A stretch of DNA of 15,054 bases from a candidate division WOR-3 bacterium (GTDB lineage: Bacteria > Hydrothermota > UBA3072), in assembly GCA_039804165.1 (NCBI GenBank), contig JBDRZZ010000033.1:1-15054 (forward strand). The letters run 5' to 3'. A model generated the notes under the pieces. That model was given only the letters and a program-made list of their open reading frames with translations, was not told the DNA's origin and made no database searches. Position numbers and translations under genes: made by a program. The number at the start of each line of letters is the position of its first letter. The first letter of the stretch is position 1. Of this stretch, positions 1-12,000 are shown piece after piece.

Positions 1-3000
1 CCTAAAATAGAGTCTCTAACCTCTTTATCCCCTACTCTAATGATATTCCAATCAGTTGGGTCCAAACCTATTCCATATTCGAGGACATATTCCTTAAAAT
101 GGGAATCCTTCGCAGTTCCAATTATTGTGATTTCGTCACTCACCATTGTAGAATCAAGAGGTGATATTATCATCGCAAGAGGCGGCGTATTATCCAGTTC
201 ATAATACCTGGAATTAAACGACTCAAGATTTAAAACATTATCCCGAGCACGATAATCAACTTTATAACTCCCATCTTCGCCAGTAATCGTGAACATAACG
301 CTATCTCCTTCCATTGTCGCTGTTAGCTGTGAGCTGCCAGCTGAAAGCTCTGTAATTATGTATTCCACTTCCTTCACTCCTGAGGCAACATCACTTGATA
401 TTGGGTCTATAGCAGTTAATATAAGAGGAGTCCTGGAAGTTATTAATGTTCTACCTAAGCTGTCAGCTGGAAGCTCAAAACTCGGCTCCCCAGAAATAAG
501 CTTAGAAATCGGTGGAGTATTATCAACAGCAAAGTAAAAAGATTTCATTTCCTCTTCATTCCCTAAATTATCAATGCTCCTATAATAAAGAATATGCATT
601 CCTTCGCCAACCTTAGAAAAATCAAACGTCACTTCCTTATCGTATGAAACCCATCCAAGATCATCAATCTGATAATCAGAACTCTTCACCCCAGAACCCT
701 CTCCATCTGTAACAAGAAGAGTAATTGGTGTTAAAGAAGTCAAATAAATTAATCCAAGAGAATCACCACCTAAATAATGAGGCTCTCCAATATCCAAACT
801 CGTAACAGGAGCAGTGTTATCAAGATAAAAAGTTGTATCTTTTACATCCTCTACATTATTAACATTATCAATCGAACGATAGTAAATCTTATGTAAGCCA
901 TCCAAATCTATAACACTAAATCCCGAATCATAATCCTTAAATGGCTCATTATCAATATAATATTCAATCCTATTTAAACCAGAAGAAACTCCGTTTATTT
1001 CCGGATCTAAAGAAATTATCTCTACTTTTGTCTCCGAATTAATAAAAATTGGTGAACCAGTGATTGAATAATAAGGCTCACCAACCTTAAGAGTGCTAAA
1101 AGGCACAGTATTATCAAGCTTTAAAGAATCCTCTTTTATCTTCTCCGCATTTTCAACGTGGTCTTTTCCATAATACTCAATTTTATAAACACCATCCTCA
1201 CCAGAAATAGAAAACTCCGCCATATTTCTTTCAACCTCTTCCCACGACCCTTCATTTATCCTATAATAAATCTCCCAAATCCCAGAAGCAACACCCAAAG
1301 AGATAGGATCAAAAGAGGATATAACTATAGGAGTTTTGGAACTAATGAATAAAGAATCAAATTGAGGCTCTCCTAAAGTTCTCTTACTAATTGGAGGAGT
1401 ATTATCAACCCTTATCTCTTTTATCTTAACAACTTCTCTATTCCCGGCCCTATCAATAGAATAATACTCAACAAAATGAATCCCTTCGCCTTCAACTTTG
1501 AATTCAATGTGGTCACCGGCAGGCGGATAGCGGTTAGCAATCCATATCCCTCCATCTATCCTGTAATACAAGCTATCAACTCCAGAGATGTCATCAGTTG
1601 CCTCAAAACTTAAGGGGGTAGCAGAGGTGATGTATTGCGGTTCGCCAGAAGCGGCAAGCGGATAGCGGGGGAGGCCGATGTGCAGGGTGGTAATAGGTGG
1701 CTCACAATCAAAAGCAACAACAGTATCCTTTGGAGATTCGGCATTACCGAGATTATCCACGGAGTAATAAGAAATCACATATCTATAATGTGGTGGAGTG
1801 TATGGGATATTAAAACTACCAAGAGCTTCTGTCCATGGTTGTAAAACATCTCCCGAAATAGTAGAAACAGCATAGAAAAAACTCGCAATCCCGCATGTAT
1901 CAAGAGCCTCAATCCAAATAGGAGTCTCTGGTGAAATGTAAAGAATCCCATTAAACAACTTTTTCGGCTCCCCAAAAACAAGATAAGACAGTGGTGGAGT
2001 ATTATCCATCGTCAATTTTCTGGATTTTATTTCTTCTCTATTTCCTAATTTATCAACCGAATAATACTCAATTATATGAGTTCCTTCTTCAACCAAATTA
2101 AATTCTACACCAGTGTAGACATTCCACGTATTATCATCTATACGGTAATAAGTTGTATCCACACCACACCCTACATCGTCCGTTTTCAGAGAGAGCGCGG
2201 TCTTGGAGGAGATGTAAAGCTGTGAGCTATCAGCTGGCTCGTAGCTAGGGGTTCCGGGGATGAGGGTGGTAACCGGTGGTGTATTATCCACAAATAATTC
2301 CGTTGACTTGACTTCTTCTCTATTCCCGGCTCTATCTACCGAATAGTACTCAATAACATGGATTCCTTCGTCTCTTACTTTAAACTCTCCACCAGCATAT
2401 ACGTTCCACAAATTATCGTCAATACGATAATATGTGGAATCTACTCCCGATGTTACATTATTTTTCTCTACATCCTCTCCAGTTATTGAGAGGGGAGTTG
2501 TAGAGGTAATGTAAAGCGGAGAGCCCTCAACAAGTAGATAGTGAGGTGGACCAATGTGCAGAGTGGTTATCGGTTCCGTATTATCGATTTTAAGCCTTAC
2601 TTCAACTGGATTTAAATCACCTGTTGAAGTATTCCAGTTGTTTCCTCCCTTATCCTCAGCTCTTATTGTTAGAATATATTCTCCGTCTTCAACGTTTTCG
2701 CTCTCCCATGAGCCTTCATATACTCCGTTAATCGAATCTCCTTCAACCCTTATAATCTCATTATATGATAGACCGTCTATTCTGTATTCAACCTTTTTAA
2801 CCCCACTGACATCATCCATAACCCTCGCCTTTACTTCCACGTTCTTCGAATAATATTCATCTTCAACAGGAGATATTGTTTCCGTTATAAGAGGTGCAGT
2901 AACATCCAGTATTCTTATATTATCTATCCCTACCCCTATCTTTTCACCCCTTGCCTCCACAACAAATGAAACAAGATAATCCTTTGTAGCATAATACTTC

Positions 3001-6000
3001 CCACTTTCCATCCTTAAAGTGTCCAGGTAAGTTGAATCTATCTTTATTGAAATAGAGGTTTTTACTGTATCTTTTTCTTCTTTTGTGACCGGGTCTATAA
3101 CATTTGTTATTCCGTAGCCAATGATATCTATATTGCCTGTATTCTTCACCCATCTTGCGACATCGAAATACTCCCCCCACTCGATGCTTTCCTGAATTAC
3201 ATTTATTCCTCCCATAAGAACAACAGATTCTGATAAAGTAATCCAGAGAGAGTCTAGAGAAAGAATAGAACCATCAGCGTTATTTATAAGAATACCCTTT
3301 ATTTTGTATTCACCAGGAACTCTTGATTCTGTATTCCAGAAATCCTTTCTATTTACAATTTCATCCAGCGAAAGTCCGAATAAATGTGAATACCTTTTCA
3401 GAGTATCATTATCAGGTGAAATAACGATAATTTTAAGGGTCACTTCATTGAATAGACAATTCGGAGAATTGTTTTTCGCAATTGAATTTATCTCAACATT
3501 CTCATAGGATTTGTAGGATGATTTATTTGTAAATAAAGAAAGACTTGTGGAAATTTCAGGAATTATTTCGAAATCATCTTCGTCTTTAGCTCTGAGCCTT
3601 TCCCCTTCATTCGCTTCTCCAAGAACAGTATAAGTTCCCCAGAAGGTTCTCTGGGTATTCCAGTAAATTATAGTATCTTTTATCGCATGTGGTTCTAAAG
3701 TTATATTAAATGTCGAAATTAACTCATCTTTCTCTTTGACCTTTAAATTAACCATTAAATCTTTAGTGCTTTCTCCATTATTCTCTATTCTTGTTATTAC
3801 TCTAACACTATCATAAGCGCCATATTCTTCCTTATCAGTTGTAACTGAGAGAATAATAGGTGAAGGACCAATAATTATGGTTTTACTCATTGTGTTATTG
3901 TCTTCAGATAATTCTTCTATTAAGTTAGAAGGGTCGGCATATAATTCTATTTCGTGAGTGCCGGACCATCCATAAGTATCCCATTCTATTTCTACAGGAA
4001 CAGTCTCTCCGGTTTTAAGGCTATCATTGATAATCTCACTTCCTATTAGGCTTCCATCCGAATAGAAGTTGACCCTGAAATTAGAAATAGAAATACCTGA
4101 GTTCTCGACAACACCTGTTATTCTTACTATATCTCCTTCCTTTGGTTCTGGGGGCAAGAACTCTATGTCTCTTATCCCTAAATCAGGTAAACTCGGGAGT
4201 GTTATCTCCACAGTGGTCATCAAACGGTTATTGTTCTCATTTGATTCTTTTACACTATCTTCAGCGTCAACCCACGCCCAGATGGTATTAGTGCCGGGAT
4301 AACCTTTCGACCACCATTTGATCTCTATCGAAGTATTCTCTCCCGGATTTAAAGCCTGAACAGAACCCTCATCAATAAGTTCTCCATTCTCAGGCATTCT
4401 AAGGAAGAACTTTATCTTATTCTCCTTAGCAGGAAGTGAACCTTGATTTAGAATATCTGCTCCTACCTGTATTGTGTCTCCTTCTATAGCACTCTTGGGG
4501 AAAGGTGTTAAACTTGTTATAAGCAAGTCAGGATAAGAAACAATTATAATTCTGCGTTGAGTAACAAATTCATTCCCTGCCTTATCATAAGTCTTAAGCC
4601 TCAAAGTATAAATTCCTGCTGGAAATCCAGTAATATCAAGAGAACCGAGAACGCCATCAATAATTACTATTACCCCTTCCGAGATTAAATCCCAATTTAC
4701 TGGATTCTCGCCTTTTCCGTATTCAAGAACGAAATGCTCAAAATTAATAGCTTTTCCTTCCCAGTTGGAATCTGTAACAGTACCTATTATATTTAAAACA
4801 GAAATATCTGTAGTGATAGTGTCCCATTCGGAAGGATAGAGAATTATCCCTTTAGGTGGTATATTATCTATCTCAACAGTATCTTTTACCGAAAAACCAT
4901 GATTACTCTCTATTATATACGGATATATCCCACTCCCAATGAACCTTCCATCCCAGCTTTCCTTGTGAAAACCACTCTTCCTATTAAAAGGACCAAGGGT
5001 AGTTATATTGTTTCCAAAAATATCCAAAATATAAATGGTTATATCTGAATTCCCAGAAAGTACATACCTAATATACGTTGTATCTTTAATCCCAGGGCTT
5101 GCTTCTGGAGAAAATGGATCAGGAAATGCTCCTTCTGAAGAAAGATTAAATTCAACAATATCAACCGAAGCCCAATCAATATCGCTCATTCTCTTTGTAT
5201 CTTCAACTTTAAGACCTATTTTCCCTTTAAATGGTTTATTCCATATCCATTCACCCTTCTTTCCAAAGAAGTCATCAAAATCTCCATCACCATCAATTTC
5301 CCACTTATACGAGAGGATAGAATCGCCTACCAGAGTATCTGGGTCATAAGAAAAAGAACCATCAAGTAAGACTGGAGAATTTATAAATCCTTCATAAGGA
5401 CCTCCTGCATTCGCACGAGGAGGATGATTCCCAAGAGTCACAAAAACTATACACACATCAATGTCTGATTTTGGAGGAACGTTATCATCCCACACTCTAA
5501 GTGTAACATAGTATTTTCCTGTATCAGCCCACATATATGTTGCCTCGACACCTGTTGAGTCGAAAATACCATCATTATTAAAGTCCCATTCGTATTTCAC
5601 TATGGTTCTTGCAGTATCTTTGTGATAGGACCCAGAACCATTGAAATGAACAATATCTCTTGGTGCAACAATCTGGTCAGGTCCTGCGTCTGCTACAGGC
5701 GGTTTACCTATCACGAACGGAGTTAAAATAAGAGTTGCCCAAGCTGTGGAGAGCACCTCATTTGAATAGGTACTCCGAGGATGGGACCCATCTTTCCTTT
5801 GCGCTGAAAGTAAATAATCTGAATATTCTTCATACCAATTATGCCCTCCAATATATTCAATCGGTGGGTTTGCAATCCTACATCCTTTCATCACTGTATA
5901 CATTGCGTAGTAATTACCAAAGTTACCATTTTCCCCAGTTTTATTCCAATTTTTATCAAGATAATCTATAGCTTTTTTAATACATATCGTATCAGATGAG

Positions 6001-9000
6001 AGCCCACAGTATGAATATCCACAAATTCCTGCACCTGTTCTTGCTATATTTCCGTTATCTGGCCCAGTATATCCAAATCCGCCGTCTTCAAGTTGGGAAT
6101 ATTCGAGCCAGACCATTAATTCATCCTTCACCCAAGGCGGAGCATAAATTCCCCATTCTCTTTCTGCAGATTCAAGAGCAAGAACTGGCCATTGGGTTAC
6201 GGAATTGTCTGCTTCCTTATTAGGAGAATACCTCCAACCCCCTCTGTACCTTCCACTTGCGGAATCAGTTTGCCCAAATGCAAGATAATCCACAGCATCT
6301 ACGATTAACTCTCGCCAGGTGACTTCACTTTCATTAGGTCCATAAGGACCGGCAATATCCTCCGGGTTATGAGCTCCAATAAATCCCATCATTGCAATTG
6401 GGTGTTGGTAACCCCAGTCTATATTACAAATATTTAATCCTAAACCATCCCGATCAGAATCAGGATTTCCCCTATATTGTTCAGAAATAGCTTCATACTT
6501 CATCCCTTTAAGAATCCAATCTTCTGCCTTTTTCAAATATTCAGCATATATTTCTTTATCGAAATCTCCATTAGATGTATACCCACTATTCGCAAAAGCA
6601 AGTATTGCAATACCAGTAGGTCCAACACTATCATAATCCCCATATCTCCAATAGCCTTCTTTATCTTGAGACAAGTATAAATATCTAAGCCCATCCTCCA
6701 CTGCTGCCCCAATTTTCGTTTCCTTTGTTTCGGGTAGGACATGGATTACAGTTGTATCACTATCCCAATTCCCTTCCTCATCTTTTATTGTAAGAACTGC
6801 CTTATAATCTTTCCAAACACCTGTATAAGTATGCTTTTTGAAAATGAATTTAGAGTTACTTACCAAACCTTCCGCAATAGGAGAACCGTCTCCAAAATCC
6901 CAAGTGTAAAATAGTGTGTCAGAATAAAAAGGTTTAAAAAGAAGTGATTTCTGAGAAGGAGGAAATTTAGAATAAACTGCAGCATTTTCTCCATTTTCAT
7001 TTATTCCTACTATAGCTGTAAAAGGTCCTTTAAGACCATTATAATTAAATCTAATATTCCCATTCTCATATATAACTGCCTGAAAATTATTAGCATCTTC
7101 CCTATCAAGAGTATTATAAGAAACTCCTAACCAAGTAATAACTACTTTCTTATAAGTAGAATCCAAAACCTCTTTGTAAAAAACCTTGCCATTTTTGGGA
7201 CTCTTGTTATATTTTGCCCAAAGGGGAGCAACTGCCCATTTCGCTCTATCGGAAGGGAAAGAATCCCATACATATATCAAATTCTCATTCCCAACTAAAA
7301 AATCAAGAACACCATTTGATACTAAATCAAATCTTGTAAATGTAGTATCAAAAAGCGAAAATTTAAATGGCAACGTTACTGTCTTTAACCAATACTTTTC
7401 CTCACTATTTACTGCATAATTAAGAAATTTCCCATAATCTCCTTCCAAATAAAATCTCTCCTTTTTTATAGAATACCTTATTGGCTCATATAGAATTGAA
7501 AGCCCCTTATAGGGGGAACTCACATACTTCGTAAAAGTTATTCCATCCCCATAATTTACCCCAATATCAAATTTATAGTCGCTGTATTTTTCAAAATCTT
7601 TACAATTCATCATTATCCTTCCTGAAGAATAAAATACTATCTGGAAAGTATAAAGGTCCTGTTCTTTAGGAACATTATCTGAATTTGTAGCATACGCAGT
7701 GGTTACAACAAAAATAGTATCTTTATCTCCCTTCTTTTCAAATTTGTATATCCCCCCTCCTTTCCTATAAGTTTTCATCCCGTAATACTGAAGCACAGGA
7801 TGACAGATATAACCTCCATAACTAAGGTGAAAATTTGGTATTTCAGGAAGACCATCATACCAATTCTTATTAACAATTGAATTAAAGTAAAAGAAACCAT
7901 TAGTTACAACGTTAACTGTATCCCAGTTCCTATCATAGAAATCAAATTTAAAAGGTAATCCAAGTTTCGCCAAGCCTTTCTCGTAATTCCACTTTGAGAT
8001 TTCAACATAATCTCCATAAGCAATCCATCTGAATTCTCTATCAATAAAACTATAAGTAGAACTATTTGGTTTAAAAGTGATTGTTAAACCATCCGTAATA
8101 GGATAAGTCTTAAAATCTACCTTCACTCCATTTATTCCATCCCCTTTGTTAAGACCAACACGGGGGATCAAAGTCCCCGGTTGTGATGTGAACTTGTAAT
8201 TAAATAGTATTTCTCCTGACTCTTTTATCACAAGTTGAAAAGTATATTTTTCAGGCTTAACTCTTGATAAACTATCCCATGTAATCACACATTTTTTACC
8301 ATTTATATCCTCAGTATCATTTATCCAAACTGGTCTTTTGTAACTTACACTGAGATTACACCCAAAAGGAGAAATTACATAATCGGGATGGTCGTGCGGG
8401 AAATCTTCCTGTGGATAACTTTTATGATGCCACCAACTTGAATTGTTACCAGCCCAGAAGTCCACCCAACCATTTGTGCTTATATAAAGTGTATCAAAAG
8501 TGCTATCGTAAAAAGGAAATGAAAATTCTAATTTATGTTTTGTATAATTGTCGTCTCCATAAAGACCAGAGCTTTTGCCATAATCGCTTTCCCATTCAAA
8601 AGATTTTCTATACATAGTGTAAGAAACTCCTTTTGGGAACTCTATAGACCTCTCGCTTATTGGATGAACTGGATAAAGAGTCCCATCAACACCATCTCCT
8701 TTATTAATCCCTACAAGAGGCGAATCCGAAGAAAGAGTATTGATGCTGTAATAACTAAATCTTACCTCGTTCTTCTCAGTTAGAACAAGTTGGAAAGTGT
8801 ATGAGTTTTCAGGATGACCTTTTAAATGAGCATTTACCCAGCTTATTATAAAAACATCCCAGCTATTTTTCTTATCACTTTCATCTGAGACTTTTGTTGA
8901 AAGGTAGTAAACTCCTCCATCATCTTCAAAATAAAGGTCTTCAAGATAAGGAGCTAAAACATATTTGAAAGAAACTGAAGGGAAAGAATCACAGGAACTC

Positions 9001-12000
9001 AAAGTATAATCATTTTCATCCGAAAAACCCACATAACCATTTGTGCTTATATATACTTCGTTGAAAGTGGAACCATAAAGTTCAAAAGGAAATGGAAGGG
9101 AAACTTTTACCCATTCATCATCTCCTGAAAGACCTGTATTTCTTCCAAAATCCATCTCCCAGTGAGGTTCAACAATTTCCTTATCATAATCCCTTTCCAA
9201 CAAAGAAAGAGAAGTTTTACTTGTAGGTTTGCCCTCATAAGTCCTTCCTTCAACCCCATCCCCAAGATTTACACCGATTGTAGCATTTATTGTTGTATCT
9301 ATCTTTTCATAATTAAATCTTATATTTCCGTATTTATCAAGAGAAATCTGAAATATAAATTCCACATCTGGATTGTTTTTCGGGGAAACATTTACCCAGC
9401 TTATAATGAATTTATCACCAGAATACCAATAGTAAATTCCACTACTATCATTCATTACCAAATCGGTCCAGAAAGGTGCAATTACATATTTATCCTCAGT
9501 ATTTGGGAAACCGGAAGCATTGCTTTTACTATAATTATTCTCCGAAGAAAAACCAATAAAGCCATTTGTGCTAATATAAACTTCTAGAAATGTAGAATCA
9601 TAAAACTCAAATTCAAAAGGAAGATTCACTAAAGTATAATTATCATCTCCAGATAAACCAGTATTAGTTCCAAAATTTACCTCCCATTGCTCCTCTTTTT
9701 CTATCAGGAAGTAATTCTTCTCTCTCCAATTAGGATCATACACATTGCCCCAAACATATATTTCCCTACCTGGCCAAGTCGGATACTCGGGCATCACATT
9801 CACCCTTGGTGGATAACTACCAACAATAGGTCCTTCATTACTACTCAGTGGTCCTATCTCTTCTTTCGCAAGGTTCCCTTTTATATCTTTCGCTTCAAAT
9901 CTATAGTTAGCTTCAAGAGTTAAAGGAAGTTTTGTTAAATAAGAATATTCCTTTCCATCTCTATAATCATTATCGGAAAGGTCCACAGGGAACATTGAGA
10001 AAGAGCCTTCTTTCATTCCTCCGACTACATTATTGTAAAATCCATCTCCATCCAAATCAACCCAAACTTTTGGATAACCATCCATAGGAGGGTCATTATC
10101 AATATCTGTATAAACAATTCTATATTCAAAAATCTCATTTGTATCTCCAGTATTAGGATTAACACCATCGGTTATAAAACCATTTTCTTTTGACCAAGAA
10201 ATAATAGGTAATCTATTTCCAATCCATATTCCTCTTCCGGCGGTATTATTTTCTTTACTTGTTTCCATAATCAAATTATCAGGGTCTATCACAACAAAGA
10301 TACTGTGAGGGCCACCTCTATTAGAGCTCCAAGTAATCCTTGCCTTTCCAGAACCAAATGGAAAAATTTTAGATATAACATTACTACCAATCAGGGTTCC
10401 TCCTCCATTAGGATTCCCATCATAAAAATCAACTTTAACCAAATTTGCTGGGATATCTGAGATATTATGAATCTCCGCATTTATTTCCACAGATTCACTA
10501 ATCTCTGGATTTATTGGAAAAAAAGTAATATCAAGTGAATCAAGAGTAAGTTCTGTTATCTCAGGAAAGGTGACATATACTTCTTTATAAGCTTTATTGT
10601 TACGGTCGTTTTTTTCTACGATTTCATCATATGGGTCAGCCTTTGCATATATTCTTATTAACCCAAAAGTGTCAGGAACCCAATTTAATTTAACTTGAGC
10701 ACTGTCTTTTCCCATTAACTTCAATATATGAGAAAAACCAATAATATTCTCTTCAGTTGCTTCCTTCTTGTAAAAATTGACTCTTATTGTCTCATTAATC
10801 GATTTACTACCCCTATTATGAACCCAAACTAAAATATTTATTGTGTCTAAGAGGGTAGGATATTCAGGAAAAAGCACTATATCCTTACTTTTAATCTCAA
10901 GGTCCGGTTCAGAAGGCTTAACTTTAATACTTGCATGAGCTATATTATTTAATTTGGTAATCTCTTCTATCCGATTCTCCGGGTCTATTACAACCCATAT
11001 GTCATTATAACCCTCTTTGCCGATTGTCCCCCAATTTATATCAACTTTTTTGGAACCCCCAGGAAGAACAAAGTTTATAAAAACAGACCCAATTTGTTTT
11101 GCTCCTAAATTTGGATTCCCTTCATAAAAACTAACAGTTATTCCCTGTGCGCCTCCCTCTCCAATATTACGAATTACGGCTGAAATTTTTACCGAATCCC
11201 CCTCTTCAGGTGAAGTGGGAGTAAATGTGATATCGTTATTATTTACGGCAAGGTCTGGCGGAAATCCTGTAACATTGAATGAACGGGTTGCCGTGTTATT
11301 TGTCTCGTTCGATTCCAAAATTATATTATCAGGGTCTGCCAAAACATATAAAGTATGATTTCCCTGGGGAAGCATTGTCAAAAATCTCCCACTTACAAAT
11401 TGCCCACCGCCTATAACAGGAAAATCAAAATTTACAAGGAGGAGCCCTCCATTTTGAGGGTCTCCATCGTAAACCGCAGTTTTTACATTCTTCACACTCA
11501 TCTCTCCAGTATTATAAACAGAAAAATTAACCTGAATAGTATCTTTCTCTGTAGGTCTTATAGGTTCTATCTTTATATCCTGGGGATAAACGACTAAATC
11601 AGCTGGGGTAAATACATTTAAATGATAAACATATTCATTATCTCCCTCATTCCCTTCCCTTATTTTGTTCTCCCAATCCACAGTTCCTTTAATCTCATAT
11701 CTTCCAGAAGGCAAATTATAAGAGAAATCTACTATTGTTGAATCACCGGGAAGAAGACTATCGATTACTCCTTCCCAGAGAAGAAGAGTATCAAGAATAA
11801 ATTTAACCTTAAACCCATCCGCCTTTTCCATCCCAATGTTCTTAATAACCGCAGAAAGAGTAAAAACCTGCCCATCACCTATAGTGGAAGGATCTGTCCA
11901 GGCAGAAGAAATCACAAGATTTGGACTCATTGTAGAAAGTGCCAAAATCGCAAGAGCAGTCTCATAAGCATTATTGTTCCAACTCCCCTCACTATCCTGA

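Larger units (their letters stand above)
195..2585 (-). repeat. Eight tandem OmpL47-type Ig-like units joined by DNTPP linkers
   Basis: Unit boundaries on the minus strand: 2585-2289, 2288-2007, 2006-1710, 1709-1407, 1406-1116, 1115-822, 821-525 and 524-195. Each starts with D-N-T-x-P (one variant is DCEPP), has a G.P.Y loop, [LY]YI[ST]S.TPL, a D..SGV stretch, YYRID...W, and an EG.H.IEYYS.D..GN.E end. The linker leaves a recurring DNA signature, approximately gtattatc, every 280-330 bases. Units 1, 2 and 4 share the best conserved DNA (for example 'ctattcccggc' near 1438 and 2320). Two loops of these units carry foreign-looking GC-richer elements. This array probably forms a long stalk. Confidence 0.85.

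Noticed and set aside
195-2585. CRISPR-like array suggested by the regular 'gtattatc' signature every ~300 bases
   Set aside because: The period is too long, the repeated stretch is short and degenerate, and it encodes the DNTPP linkers of tandem protein domains.
1775-3180. Minus-strand ORFs at 1775-1981 and 2944-3180 in frames other than that of the giant gene
   Set aside because: They overlap the continuous giant frame and show no domain or start signal.
9162-9587. Plus-strand ORF of 141 codons, the longest on that strand, plus many shorter plus-strand ORFs between 289 and 11597
   Set aside because: They lie antisense to the giant gene, have no ribosome sites or recognisable domains, and their composition is the mirror of the beta-rich repeats on the other strand.
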